A program made the translations under genes and the position numbers. 63,568 nt of DNA from positions 1 to 63,568 of the forward strand of contig JAUIGN010000051.1 of NCBI GenBank assembly GCA_030430075.1. Direction: 5' to 3'. Shown here in pieces: positions 31,101 to 46,100 of this stretch. The notes under the pieces were generated by a model that was not told the origin of the DNA, searched no databases, and was given only the letters and a program-made list of their open reading frames with translations. Source of the stretch: a bacterium. Its GTDB lineage: Bacteria; Planctomycetota; Planctomycetia; Pirellulales; Pirellulaceae. The stretch's first letter is position 1, and each line of letters starts with the position of its first letter.

Positions 31101-34100
31101 ACGGCATCTTTGACCTGGAAATTTCCCAGCAGTCGCTGAACAAGTTGAAACAGGAGAAGGACCCGACCGCGATCTATTCGCCGATTGGCGCCGAGGGTAA
31201 GGCGTTGGGCGTCGGCGGCGCGGTCTATCTATTCGACCTGCAGTCCGAGACCGAAGCCCGGATTACGCGCGACACGCGGCTCGACGCGGCCAGCGGGCTT
31301 GATGTCCTCTCCAATACGCAGATCCTGGACGTCGTCTTGGCGCAATCCGGTGCCCAGTCCGAATCGTACGGTTTTGCGGGCACGGTGACGTACATCAGCC
31401 AGGCCACATCGAGCGTCGCAACAATGGAAGCGGGCGTTCAGGTCCAAGCGGGCGACCTGAACGTTAAGGCGAAGGATACGACAACACAGGTCAACGTTGG
31501 CGGCAGTGTGTTACGGGGCAACCACCGGGGCGCGGGCGTCACCGTGGCGGTCAATGATATCGATCGAGACGTCATCGCGCTGATCGGCGCGCAAGGGCCG
31601 TTGCCCGCCGAGTCGACGGACATTGACGCGCGAGACATTCAAGTCGAAGCCAGCGCCGACGGCAACCTGTACGCGGTCACGCTGGCAGCCGCCGTGATGA
31701 CGAAGAACAAGCCGCGTGACAATCCGCAAGACAGCAGCAGCTTGACCGGCCGAGCGACCGGCGCGACCAGTTCCCGGGGAGCCCGGTCCGGCGATGACGG
31801 CCGCCAGGGAAAATTCGGCATCGGCGTGTCGGGCGATGCTTCGGTCAATACAATCAACGACGAAGTGCGTGCAGTCATCAGGACGCGAGGCACGATCGAT
31901 GGCCGCAATGTGGAAGTTGCTGCGGACAACGATACGGCGATGGTCGCGCTGGCCGGTGCGGTGGCGATCAACACCAACCAGCAGAGTGCCGGCATCGCCG
32001 GTTCCTTCTCGCAGGTCGCCCTGGACGGCGTGACGGTGGCGTCGATCGAATACGCCACACTGGCTGCCGACAAAGTCACCATCAGTTCGAAGCGGAGCAG
32101 TGATCTCTTTTCGCTGGCTGCCGGCGGTGCGGGGGCACCTTCCAAGAGCGGTACCGGCGTCGCCGGGTCGGTTACCTGGAACGACGCCACGGACACGACG
32201 ACGGCCGAACTGGCCAACGTCACGCTAATTCTCTCGGGCGATCTGGACGTCACCGCCGAGAACACGGCGGAGGTGAAGTCGATCGCGGGGGCGGCGGCCT
32301 TCGGCGGGAAGGTCGGACTGGGGGCGGCGGTCGCCAGTAACGATCTCACGGCGACCACGCGGGCTCGCGTGGTGGACTCGATGCTGCAGATCGGCGGTGG
32401 CGTTGACGTGACCGCGGACAACCTGTCCGACGTGTTTACGATCACGGCCGCGGGCGGCGTCTCCACGGGTGTGGTCGGCGTGGGAGGGACCGTCGCCGTC
32501 AACCGCGTCAACAATCGCACGGAAGCGACCATCGTCGGCGCAACCCCGCGCAGCGACGACGTGATTGACGGTGCGGTCAATGTGCTGGCCACCGGCGACA
32601 ACGACATGTTCACCTTTGCCGGTGCCGTGGGGCTGGGTAAGACCGGCGGCGTGGGGGCGTCGGTTGGCTACAACGATGTTCGCAGCACGGTGCGAGCGGC
32701 GATTGAATTCTCCACGCTTGATACGGCCGGCACCCTGACGGTCCGCGCCCTTTCGCCGGCGATCATTGACGCTTCCGCCGTTTCGGGCGGAGCCGCCAGG
32801 TCGGCCGCACTGGGCGGTTCGGTGACCTTGAACTCGATTCAGAACAACGCGGCCGCCGAGATTAAACGCTCGGAGTTAACCGCATCCCGCGTGGTGCTCG
32901 AATCAACCGACGGCGTGGTGACGTCGTTCAACCCCCGCACGGCGATCAGCAATAACGTGATCGATTTGGGACAGGACCACGGGCTCCAGAGCGGTGACGT
33001 CGTGGTGTACGGCAGCGGCGGCGAAAAAGCAATTGACACGCGCGACGCGCAGAACGCCGTCGAGCCGTTGCGGGACGGTACCTATTATGTGCAGGTGATT
33101 GACTCCCGCCGGATTCGGTTGCGAGAAGAGCCAAACGGGCGTCTGCTGCCGCTCGACGCCAGCCAGACGACCGGGACGCGGCACCTGCTGTCCACCAGCG
33201 GAATCGCGTCGTCGGCCGGCGGGATCGGCTTGGCGAAGTCGGCTGCCTTTGGAGCGGCCGTCGCGATCAACGATATCGAGAACACGCTGGCGACGGCAAT
33301 CTCCGATTCCATGGTCACGGCAACGGCCGGCGAGATCGGGCAACAGGCGACGACCAACAGTTTAATTACTGCCTGGTCGGTCGGCGGAGCTGGGGCCGGC
33401 TCGTTTGCCCTGGGTGGGTCGGTGACTAAGAACGATATCAACAACACGATCACGGCCGAAGTCAAGGACAACTCGCAGCTCGCCGCCGCCGGAGATGTCT
33501 CCCTGATTGCCGTCGATCACTCCGGCATCCTGGTGCGTGGCGGCGGCTTTGCCCTGGCGGGCAAGGCCGGGATCGGCGCCGCGGTGGCCACCAACGCAAT
33601 CGGCAACGAAATCGCCGCGCGGCTGGATGGATCCATCGTGACCGCCGGAGGTGATGTGGAGACCCGCGCGACTGCTTCGTCGTCGATCGATTCCGTCACG
33701 ATCGGCGGGGCGGGTGGGGCGAGCTTCGCCTTGGGTGGTTCGGTCGCCACGAATGATCTGGACAACCAAGTCACGGCACAGTTCGGGCGAGGTACCCGCG
33801 TCACGGCGGACGGGACGGCGGTGGTCGCCGCCCACGATCAATTCGATTCTTATGTCTTCGCGGGCGGTTTCGCGGTTGCGGGAAATGTCGGTGCCGGTGC
33901 CGGCGTGGCGACCTTGGACACGGACAACCGCGTGCGGGCGGTCGTCGACGAGGCGGTCGAGGTCGATGTGTTGGGGCAGGGGGGTGGTCAGGTCGTGAAC
34001 ACCGGCGAGCGGAACGTGTCGGGCACGCCGCTGACGCGTCTGGCTCGTGGTTTGGCAGTCGTGGCGACCTCGTGGGAAACGATCGACACCCAGGCGATCG

Positions 34101-37100
34101 GCGCCAGCGTGGCGGGGAGCGCCGCGCTGGGTGGATCGGCCGTCTACAACGAGTTGCGCGAGATTACCGAGGCGGCAATTCGCGAGCGGGCCACCATCGC
34201 GTCCCGGTTCGGGGCCCACCAACAGCAGGACGTGCTGGTCCTGGCCAGCGACCAGACGGACGTGATGGGACTGGGCGGCGCGTTGGCAGGGGGCGGTGCG
34301 GCCGGTGTGGGCGCGGGACTGGATCTGGGGACATTCGAGAAGGTCACGCGGGCGTTCCTTGATGCCTCGGCCGATGTCGCCGCCAACGGTGACATCGAAG
34401 TTCATGCATTTTCCGACGAGGAGGTTGTTTCCATTGCCGGTGGAATCGGGGCGGGTGGTACCGTGGGACTGGCCGGTGGTGCCAGCGTCTACCTGGTGGA
34501 CGTCCACACCCGGGCGTTCATTGGCTGGGAGACCGAGTTTCGCGACCAGCCCGAGTTGACGTTCACGCACGAGGCGGGGGCCCGCGACACGATCGAGCGC
34601 GCCAGCGGCAACTGGCTGGCTGACGGATTTCGCGCGGGGCAGGCGATCACGGTGACCGGCAGCGACGGTCTGAACCGTTTCTGGCAAATTTACGAGGTGA
34701 CCGGCCAGGTTCTGACGCTGGCAGCCCACAACGACGTCTCGCCGCTGGTCAACGACACGGGCTCGATCGCGGTCACGGCGAATCGGCCCCAGCGTGCCAG
34801 CGCGATTGCCCAGGGCAACGTGAATGTAAACGCCGTGGCGCATTCCGAGTTCGATGTTTTCGCCGGCGCCTTCGCCGGCGCCGGTGTAGCGGCGATCGGC
34901 GGCGGTGCGGGCGTGCCAGTCTTGAACAAGACGACGGAAGCGTACATCGGCCGGTCGGCGTATGTGGAAGGGTTCGGCCGCCGCGGGACCGACACCGTCT
35001 TTGACGGCACCTTTCAGATTACTCATCAGAACAACTCCAGTTCATCCACCGAGGTCGATCCCGGTGACCTGGACACGAACAACGAACAGGGGATCGTTTT
35101 TGACGAGTCGCTTCTCAAGCAGCGAGTTTCCACGGCCGGCTCGCGCAGCCTCAAAGGCGTGTCGGTCACCGCCGTCAATCGAGATGACTTGGAGACGTTC
35201 ACGATCAGCGCGGGCGCGACCGCGGGAGTCGGTGTCCTGTTGGCGGCCGATGTGCACGTTGTGACCAACACGACGCGGGCCTTCGTCGACCACCTGGCGC
35301 AGGTCAATGGGAACTCGTTTTTTGCCGACAGCGACCAAACGGTTCATGTCGCGGCGGGCAATGACTTTTACCGAATGGGCGTTGCCGGGACGGCGGCGAT
35401 CGCCGGGTTGGGGACGTTCACGCCGGGCTTCGACGGCGTCTTCGTTTCCAACACCACCGAGGCATACTTCGGGGTGAATGCCCGCGTCAACGCCAATCAG
35501 GATGTGAACGTTCTGGCCACGGCCCGCGAAGACATCCTGGCCGTATCGGCAGCGGCGGGCGCTTCGGGAGGCCTCTCGGTGGCCGGCGCGGTGGCGCTGA
35601 TCGATGTCGACAACCAGACGCTGGCGACGATCCAGCCCGGCGTGGTGATCTTCGCCGATGGCAATGTGCTGGTCCGCGCGCGGGACGACACGAATACCGA
35701 CATCATTGCCGGAGCGGCCGGGGTTGGACTGGGGGGAGGCGTGGGTGCTTCGGTGTCCACGACGATCATTGACAAGCAAACCGAGGCCCGCGTCGCCGAC
35801 TTCGTGGTGATTCACGCGGACGCCGACCAGGCCGCCCCGATCTCGACCACGCTTCCCGATGGCGGGGACCTGGACGATGCGTTCGAGGTCGGTCAGGCCA
35901 AGGGCCTGGTGGTCGAGGCGATTGCCACCGAGGACGTCTTCTCGCTGGCTGGAACCGGTGCGGGTGGCCTGTTTGCCGGCGTGGCCGGCGCGGCGTCCGT
36001 CGAGCTGATCGACTCGGACACGGCGGCCTCGATCGGCGATTCCGCAGTGAACAAGGACAATGCGACCGGCAGCCATCAGGATGTGCATGTGGGTGCTGCC
36101 AACAGCACCACGATCCTGGCGGTCGGGGCCACGGCGGCAATCGGCGCCGGCGCGCTGGGCGGCGGCGTTGACGTCGGCAAAGTGCACAACGACACGACGG
36201 CGGTCATCGACCAGGGTGCGGAGATTACGGCGGGGGGCAACGTCCGTGTGTTCGCGGCAGGGCGTCGCGACATCGAGTCGATCACGGTCAGCCTGGCCGC
36301 CGGGGGGCTCGGCTTCGGCGGCGCCGTGGCCGTCTATTCGATTGCCGGGAACATCGACAGCACGGCCGATGACGGAGACGACGGGACGCGTGATGTGCTG
36401 AACGACCGCGACGGAAACGGCAGTGCCGGGGGACATGTGCAGGGCCAGGTCCGTCCGACCGAACTGTCGAAGGTCCTTGGGAAATACAACCAGGGCGGTG
36501 TCCGCCGCGCGCAGGCGCGGATGAATGCGTCGGCCACACGTGTGAATGTCGACGACTCGCTCGATGAGCAACGGAACGCCAGCGCGACGCATGCCTGGAT
36601 CGCCGACAACGTGGTTGTCGACGCGGGCCTCGACGTGGAAGTGGCAGCCAAGGAAACGATTGACTTCGAACTGTTCGCGGGGGGCGGTGGCATCGGTGGG
36701 TTCGGGGTCGGTGCGTCGGTGGCCGTGATCAACGTTGCCAGCGACGTGCGGGCCGACATTTTTGACGCCCAGGTTTCCGCGGGGGCGGTGATCCGTGTCG
36801 GCGCCGAGTTGCAGGAGACGCTGGAGGCTCGTTCGCTGGCTGCTGCGGCGGCGGGCGTGGTTGCCGCGGCGGGAGCGGTGGTGGTCGCCACCGACGACAG
36901 TTACGTGCAGGGGGCGGTCGGAGGCGACCTGACGTCGGGATCCGGGATTACGGTCTTCGGCACGACCCGGATGACTCGCGACGTGACGACGGGCGGCGCG
37001 ACGCTCTCGCTGGGGCTGGCCGCGGGGGCCGCGGTCTCGCGGGACACGGTCCGCGCGCGGACCGTTGCTTTTGTGGCGGATGGCACGCAGGTGGGATCGC

Positions 37101-40100
37101 CGGAAGGCGTCGGCGCTCCCTCCATGTTGGTTTCTTCGTTGTCCTCGATCTTTGCCGAAAGCGAGTCGACGGCCATTTCCGCCGGCATCGCCGCCGGCGC
37201 GGGAAATGATGCTGAGATCACGTTGACGCCGCAGGTGAGCTCGTTCGTGGGAGAGCATGCTGACATCCATGTTGAATACGACATGGATGTCGTTGCTCAC
37301 TCGGTGACGACCGCGATCGCCGATGTCGGGGGCCTGTCGATCGGCGGTGTGGCGGTGGGCGTGTCGTTTGCCGAAGCAACCGTGTTGCCGACGGTCACTG
37401 CTGAAGTCCGCGGTGGGGCGTCGATTGAGGCGGGCAACATCTACGTCAACGCCGTGCACAACATTGCCAGTTGGCGACCGCCCACCGGTTTCCTCCGCTA
37501 CACGAGCGACAATATTGCGGTCACGCGCGCGAACGCGTCGCCTTCGGCTGGGAGCCTGGTGGGGGGCGTGGGTGGAAAGGCGGTCGCTTTCACCCATGCC
37601 ACGGTCAATGCGACTACGGGGCCACGAGTGCGGCTGAAGTCCGGCCAAGACGTATTAATCGAAGCGTATGCGGCGCCGAAGTCGGAAGCAACCATCGACA
37701 AATTCTCGGTGGGCATTGTGGCGAATATCGGCTCCATCGAGGCGATCGGCGCGTCGTACATTACATCCAAGGCCGAAGTCGGTTCGAATTCTGACATCGA
37801 CGCCAGGAACGGATCTGTCGCTGTGAATACGTATGTGATCCCGTCCGGTGACGCCACATCGGATGGCGATGGCGGCGGTGGTGTTGACGTCTCCACGGTC
37901 TTCAGCGTGGCCGGGGCGGCGTTCGATCTGGACGCCCACGTGGGGCCGGGCACGAAGATCAAAGGGAACACCATCTTCGTCGGCGCGTCGGCGGACGAAA
38001 GTGCCACGTCGCGGGCCGACATTGGCAGCCTGGGAGCAATCTCGGTTCCCACGTCTGAAGCGCGGGCCCTGATCGGATTCGTCGACACCGTCACCGGCGA
38101 CACTGAGGTCGACCGCCACGCCACCGCCGACGTGACCATCGGTGCGGACGCGATTCTGGATTCTTCACTGAGTGTCTACTTAAGCGCCGATAGCAGTCCC
38201 TATTCCTATACTCTGGCAAACGCCTTGGGCGCCGGTCTGGCAAGTGACGTCGACGCGTTCTCTGACAACGAGATCTTCGCCGACGCCAATGTGACGCTCG
38301 GCGAACGGGTTCAGATCGGCGGGAAGACGTCAACGGACGCTGAGACTGGTACGCAACCGGGTGTCACCCTGAGTTCGGTCTCACGCGCCCCTCGCATTTC
38401 CGCCAACCCCTGGGTGGCGTCCGGCGGACTGTTCAGCGATTCCGATATCAGCCTCGACCTGGACTATGTGCTCAACAACAACATCACCGTCCCGGCTTCG
38501 GCCGCCATTACGGCCGATACGCTGCTGGTGCAGTCTGATATCCGGGACCCAGAAATGGATGTCGATCCGAACTCGACCGATTACTCGATCCCCTTCGGAA
38601 CGAATGACATCGTCACGAATGTGCGATTCAATCGCGCCGTCAACTTCAACGCGGACGTCAACCTGATGGCCGAGGAGGCCCGGTTGTCGGCAAGTGAGGC
38701 GGAGGTCACCGCGGACAATGTGCTGTTCCGCGAGGAAGCAGACAAGTTTGTGATTACGGGGACCACGCTTTCCAACCCGCAAAACACGGTCACGATCAAG
38801 ATGCCGTCGATTCAGACGACCCTGGAAGGCGAAGCCACGTCCGACCTGGTGGGCGGGGTATCGATCCTGAGCGGCGCGGCAGACGTCGATTTTCAGAGCG
38901 CGCCCACGTTGGTTCATTTCTATAATTCGACCAGCAAAGCGTTGCAGATTGATTCGCTGGCCCCGGATGCAACCGCTCCGCTGCGAACTATCGTCAAGGA
39001 ATTGGGCGGCGTGGTCGACGTTTCGACATTCACGCGCACCATCGACCAATTCCAAGGTCCCAAACGGTTGACGGTCTCAAATGATGGCGCCGATACGATC
39101 TTCAATACGTCGATCGATACGCGGGGTGGGTCGATTGCCGCCTACAGTTCCGCAGGCGATTTTACCGTAGCGCCGGGCGTCACACTGACCGGCCGTGAGG
39201 TTGTGATCTCAGGAAATACCGGTGATGTGGGGACGGCGGAAAACCCGCTGTCGGTCGAAATCACGACGTTGTCGCCCGGCGACGCCAGCGACGGCTTGGC
39301 GGCGGTCACGGTCAGCGGATCTCAAGTCTTCGCATCGATCGGTAGCCGCGCACCGAACGGCGAACGGTTCGGAACGCGGGCCTACATTGCCGCCAAGGAA
39401 TCGGCCAACGTCGACTTTCGCCCTACCAAGACGACGGCGGGCGGAACGCACTCGGCGGGCAGCAAGTATCGGGTCGACCTGTTCGCCCCCGATGCGGTGG
39501 TGGGGGCGGAGTCGCTCGATCTGGACGTGCGCAGCTACTTTCCCGACACGGCGACCGGCTGGCTGACCGTTGATGCCGAGAACGGAGACGTCGCCGTTTC
39601 CGAATCGATGGGCGACCTTCGGATCCACTCGATCCGTGGCGATGACGTGGTGCTCTTTGCGCCCGGAAAGATTCTGGGTGATGCTGGCCGGCAGGGGGCC
39701 CACGTGGAAGCCGACAACCTGCAGTTTGACACCTTCAGCGAGCTGACGACGAGCGGCCAGGGAATGTTTCAGGTCGAACTGCCGGAGAGCGGCCTGATCG
39801 CGGGCAGTGCCAGTCAATCGATCCGCTTGGAAGAACTGACGGGCGACATGCTGATCGAACGCATTTCGACCGGCAGCATTTTGGGTTCGATCACGCTGGT
39901 TGCCGATGGCGACCTGCTCTGGAAAGACGATTCTCTGTACCGAGTCATCACCGGGACGCTCGATTTGACGGGCGATTCGATCGGCAGCCCTGCGACGCCG
40001 TTTCCGACGCAGGTAAGCCTGGTGGATTTGGACGGACGTGATGGGCTGGTGTCGCTCAAGAACCTGGGCGGCCTGAACGTGGGGAGTGCAAAGGGTGGGC

Positions 40101-43100
40101 AGATTGACCTTGAAGTTGTTGAATTGCCCTCGGCGCGTGAAGACGATCCGATCTGGATCTCCGTCTCCGGTTCGGTCTCCGCAACGAACGACGTGGTTCT
40201 TTCCGTCGCCGACAAAACCGGCACCGAAGATTTTATCGGCGCCTCGACCGGCACGCAGATCACGTCGCAGGAAGGGGAAGTCCGGTTGACCGCCGGCGAT
40301 CATATCCAACTTCAGCGGGCCACGATTTCGGCGAACGGTCCGGTGACGCTGGTCAGCAGGACCGCGGAAGTCGACGGCGGGATCGACGCCGAGCGGGTGC
40401 AGATTACCAGGGCGCCGGGTGCCGGGGACCGGCTGGATCCGTCCCACGAAGGGTTCGACATCAACAACCTCAACCTGACCGGGCCGCTGACGATCGACGG
40501 GCGGGGGCCGGACAACACGACCGGTGTATTCCTGGGCAATGTCAACGTGACGGGGTCATCAATCTACGGCGTCCGCGTTCACGACGCGCAAAGCGTCATT
40601 TTCCTGGACAGCACCATCCGGGACAGCGCCGGGGACGGCATTTCGCTGGTGAACGTTCCGATCGTGATCCTGGGGAATCTGACTGCCGAGAGCAATGCCG
40701 GGGCCGGGCTATCGAGCGTCGATTCGGGGCTGGTCTTCCTGCTGCAAAGCACGATCAACGACAACCGGAACCGGGGTGTCTATGTCAAGGATACGCCGTT
40801 CTTTGCTACGGCGGTCAGCACGATCAGCGGTAACTCGACGAACGAGACGTCCGGCGGTGGCATCCTGATCGACGTCGACAACGGGAGCGAATTCGATTTC
40901 CAGCAGATCTACAACAGCACGATCACGCAGAATCGGGTCGATGCGGACGGGAACCAGACGGCCCAGTCGTTTGGCGGCGGGATCCATGTATTGCAAGGGA
41001 ACGTGCAACTCCGCAGCTCGATTGTGGCGGAGAACTATCGTGGCACCGGTTCGCAGCCGGCAGACCTTGCCGGTTTGTTTACCACCGATTCGGTACTCAA
41101 CCTGATCGGCGTCAACAAGGATTTCCTGGGGCTGCCCGGCCAGCACAACCAGTTTGGCACGGTCAGTAATCCGCTCGATCCGCGGCTCGAGGAACTGGCG
41201 TTCAACGGCGGAGACACCAAGACGCACGCCTTGATGAGGAACAGCACGGCGATCGACCAGGGCCGAAACTTCCTCAATGCGGTGATCGACCAACGCGGGT
41301 TCACACGCACGATCGATACGGTCAGTTCGCCCGATTCCACGGAAAGCGACGGCACCGATATCGGCGCCTTTGAGTTTATCGAGGGCGATTTTGGGGACGC
41401 ACCGAATTCGTACGGGACGCTGATCCTGGACAACGGCCCCTTTCACTTGCCGTTTGACGGTCCCTTTCTGGGCAAGCTGCGTGACCTCGAACAGGAAGGC
41501 ATTCCCAGCGAGGACGCCGAAGGTGACGATCAGGACAACGAGGCGGATGAGGACGGGATCACGTTCTTTGGGAATCCGCACGCCGGGCAAATTGGCGCGG
41601 AGGTTCGGGTGACCGTGAACGGGGCGGACGAGGCGCGGCTGGACGCCTGGATCGATTTCGATCAGGACGGGACGTGGCGGAGCGCCGGCGAGCAGATTGC
41701 GGCCTCGTTGCCGTTGCGGGCGGGCGAAAACGTGGTGCGCTTCGACGTTCCCGTCTGGGCGGCGAGCGGCGACACGATCGGCCGCTTCCGCATCAGCAGC
41801 GAAGGGGGGTTGACGCCGTACGGGACCGCCACGATGCGCGTCGACGACGACGAGGGGAACTCGCGCCTGATCGCCGGTACGGATGGCGAAGTCGAAGACC
41901 TGCAACTGTCGATCGCCGGGCCGACCGGGTCGGGTGTCTTCGCCGCCGAAACTGTCGGGACGCTTGCCGACAGCAATTCGTTCCCCGTGATCGTTCCGGC
42001 GAATCTGAACCGCTTCAGCCTGGACGTTCTCGTGGGCGGTGAATCCCAGCTTTCCCGTTTCTTCTACAACACGTTCAGCGACCGCTACACCGACCGCGAA
42101 CTGCGGATCGCAGATCTCGGTGTGAACGGCGCGGGGACGCTGGAAGTCGCTGATCTCGATCGCGACGGCCACCAGGATATCGTGGCGGCCGCCATGACAC
42201 CGTTTCCGCGGGTGGTCCTGCTGCAGAAGAACGGCGCGGCAACCGAGTACAGGACACGCACGGTCCGGCAGTACATCCAAGCGGCGACAGCGGTCAGCAC
42301 GGCCGACATGGACGGCGACGGCGACCTGGATATCATTGCCGCCTTCGACAACATCCTGGGGCGGAGTGACGTCGCCTGGTACGAAAACGATGCGGAGATC
42401 GAACCGCACCTGTGGACGGAACGGTTCCTGTACCAGGAGCCGGCAGAGGAATCAGCAGATGCCTTTCCCGGTGACGATGTGATTTCCCTGCTCACCACGG
42501 ACATTAATGGAGACGGCGTGCCGGACGTTGTCCTGCAACAGGGGAATGGAATTTACTGGATCGACAGCACGGACGAACGAAAGACACTGAACCCGGTCGA
42601 CCTGTACGGCGGGACGGTCTTTACCTACCCCAGTATTGCCCTCGGCGACGTCGACGGCGACGGCGACCAGGATGTCGTGGCGGCGTTCTTTGACCACGTG
42701 ACCTGGTACGAAAACGAAGGCAACACCAATCTTGCCTGGGACGCCCAGCAGATCAGCCCCAGCTTCAGCAACATCCGCCCAACCGTAGCCGATTTGAACG
42801 GGGACGGACGGACAGACGTTATCGCCAAGCGAGATGATGATCTGTTTGTGTTTGAACAGCAGGCTGGCGGCAACTGGTCGCCTGTGCAGATTGCCGATCC
42901 CGCGTCCGTATTGTTGACGCAGACCGCGGTGGGAGATGTTGACGGCGACGGTGACCTGGAAATCTTCGCGGCCTACGGCGCGGGTTTCATCAATGGTGTC
43001 GACGAGAACCCGACGATCCGCATGTTCCGCCGAGTCGCGGTGGATGTCGGCGATGCTGATGCGACGCTGGCCAACCGCGTGGCACACATTGCCGTCGGTC

Positions 43101-46100
43101 CGACGCTGGGTTCTCAGCGGGACGTCGATCCGCTCGATCAGGCCAGCGGGGACGCGGTGCAGGACGATCAGTTGGGTCCTCAGGACGATGAGGACGGCGT
43201 ATTCTTCGCATCGCCGGTGCGGGTCGGCCAGCAGAAGGCCGAAGTGGTTGTTGTCGTCGAAACCGACTCGACCGCCGTGTTGGACGCCTGGATCGACTTC
43301 AATGGTGACGGCGTATTCGGCGGTCCCGGCGAGCGGATTGCGTCCGCCGTGCAGCTCGACAGCGGGGATCACGTGATTCCATTTGCGGTCCCCGCCGACG
43401 CGGAACCGGGTGACCAGTTCGCCCGCTTCCGGCTAACCGCCGCGCCGGAGGACGGCTCCCCACCGGTGCCGGCGCCGCCCCTGGGGACGCTCGGCAGCGG
43501 AGAAGTCGAGGATCATCGGGTCCGGATCCTGGCTCCGCGGCAGGTCTTCGACTGGGATTACTCTGCAGTCGATACGGACAGCATGGTGGTCAATACGGCG
43601 ACCGCGGCCAACCTGAACGGTGTCATCGGGCCGGACTTGATCGTGGCGGGCGAGGGCATTCTCTGGCGAACAAACCTGGGGAATGGCAACTGGGGGAATC
43701 TGAACACGATCGTTACGCCAAGTGTCGGGACGTCCTACGACGCGCTGGCCACGGTTGACCTTGACCAGGACGGGGACCAGGACGTGATCGCCGCCCGATC
43801 TGCGCCTTCCGCCCGCTTGACGTGGTTTGAGAATCAGGCTGCCAGTTTCACCGCTCACGATCTTTCGGTTAGCGAGGACAGTGTGGCGTCGATTGTGCCG
43901 ACCGATTTCGACCAGGACGGTGACTGGGATTTGATCCTCACCTTCACGGGCGCTTCGACCGTCCGCCTGTACACCAATGACGGGTCCAACAATTTCACGG
44001 CCGCCGGGTTCACAGCGAACGTCACGGCTGCCGTCCATTCCGAGGTCGGGGACCTGGACGGCGACGGCGATCTGGATGTGGCCGTCGCCTCGCTGGTGGA
44101 TGGTGTGGTGTGGCTTGAGAATCAGAACCTGCAAGCGGTCAAGCATTCGCTGGAGAATGGGTTCTTCACGCGCGTGGCGATCGCGGATCTGAACGGTGAC
44201 GGCAGCCTGGACCTAGCGGCAACATCGGAGAACGGCCCAGCGCGCGGGACGTATTGGTTCGAAAACTCAGGCGGGCGCGACCCCAAGTTTACGAGTGACA
44301 CCATCGAGCAAGACAGCACGATTCCGTCGGACATTTTCCCGGCGGACATCAACGGCGACGGGCATCCGGACCTGGTCCGGATCTCTGCGTCGGGTGACAA
44401 GCAGGCGATCTTCTATCACGATGGGAACGCGGTCCCCGGCTTCACCCAGTCCGATATCACCTCCGGGCCGGCCCAATCGTACAACGCCCGCACCGGGCTG
44501 GTGGTGGACTTTACCCAGGATGGGCTGCCCGATCTGATCACGGTCGGCACCGCCGGCCAGGTGAATCGCTTCCTGGGGGGCGAGCTTGGCGACGCGCCCT
44601 TCGACAACCAGGGGCCTCCGACTGCGACGCTCGCCTACGTGGATGATGACTACGGACCGGGTACGGTCGCGGTGACCTTCAGCGAGACGGTGTCGGGGCT
44701 CGACGTTGACGACTTCAGCCTCCAACGCGGGAGCACGCCACTCGATCTATCGGCGGCCGTGCTGGTGAAGTTGACGGGGCACGATTTTCAACTCTATCTG
44801 CCCGCGACGGCTCGCCGCGATGGCGATTACCAGCTCACCCTGAACGCGGCCGGTTCCGGCATCACGGATGACGGGGGGGTGGCGCTGGTCGCAGGCGCGA
44901 CGGAGACCTGGAATCGAACCGACTTCAGCGTGGCCTTCGTTCCCGCCATTGGGCCGCTCGTCAACTCGTTGCCGGATGTAGTCGTCGAATTCTCCGGCAC
45001 GCCCAACGGTGTTGAAGTCTCTGACCTCCGCCTCACCGTCAACGACAATCAGGTAGACGTCACGACACTGGACTTTACGGCCCAGTCGCCCACGAGTTAT
45101 TTGCTGAAGCTGTCGGAATTGGTGTCACCTGAAGATGGCAACTACGTGCTGACGTTAGAACGGGTCGGCAGCAATATCCTTTCCGGCGATGGACACCCGT
45201 TGACGAACAGCCCGACGATGGCCTGGACGTTCGACTCGTCCCCGCCCCGTGCCTACCTGCCATACGACCTGCCTGACAAACCGGTTTCCAATCCCCCGAC
45301 GCTACTGGACGTGCGTTTCCAGGAACCGATCCGAGGTTTCCTGACCAGGGACAACCTGCGGATCACTCGGGACGGCGAAGTTCTCGATCTCGGGCTGGTG
45401 GGAATCGAGCAGGAGACTTTTCAAGCGTTCGAGGTCTATATCGGCAACGTTGTCCAGGAGTCCGGAACGTACGAAGTGACGATCGGACCCGCGACCGGCA
45501 ACGATTTTCTCACCGACCTGGCGGGGAATCCCATGGTGACTCCCTTCGTGGGGACGTTTGTCGTTGACCGCGTTGCACCCGTCGCCGACATCCAGCCACC
45601 GGCCGGCGGTGAGAACCAGGCGACGGTCTTGTTTGCTGAAGCGGTGCTGCACGTCGATGTGTCTGATTTCCGGCTCAGCCGCGACGGCCAGACGTTGGAC
45701 CTGGCGGACGACGCCCTGGCGGCGGTTAGCGACCGCGAGTACACGTTGAGCCTTCCCGAGTCGGCCGGCAGTTCGGGAGTCTACACGCTCTCGGTCTTCC
45801 CCAACGTTGCCGACATCACCGACATTGCAGGCAACCCCTTTCGCGAGGCGTCGTCGGCCTCGTGGACGGTCGACGTGCAAGCACCAACGGTGGAAGTGTT
45901 GGATGTCGTTCCTGACATGCGCGAGATCAGCGTCGGGCTGGTCACGTTCGAATTCAGTGAGCCGGTTGACGGATTCGAGATTAGCGATGTCCGCCTGTTT
46001 CGCGGCGACGATCCGGTCGTGATTGGGCACTTGCCTTTTCAGCAGCTTTCTCCAACTCGCTACGGGATCGACCTGTCACGGGTCACGACGATTTCCGGCG

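Noticed and set aside
33362..37648. Minus-strand open frames of 554 and 868 residues opposite the giant gene
   Set aside because: Composition is His/Arg/Asp-rich shadow sequence of the repeat codons with no recognisable domain; the plus-strand frame has clear domains.
40709..42409. Minus-strand 566-residue open frame
   Set aside because: Antisense to beta-helix, GEVED and FG-GAP modules; no domain and no upstream site.
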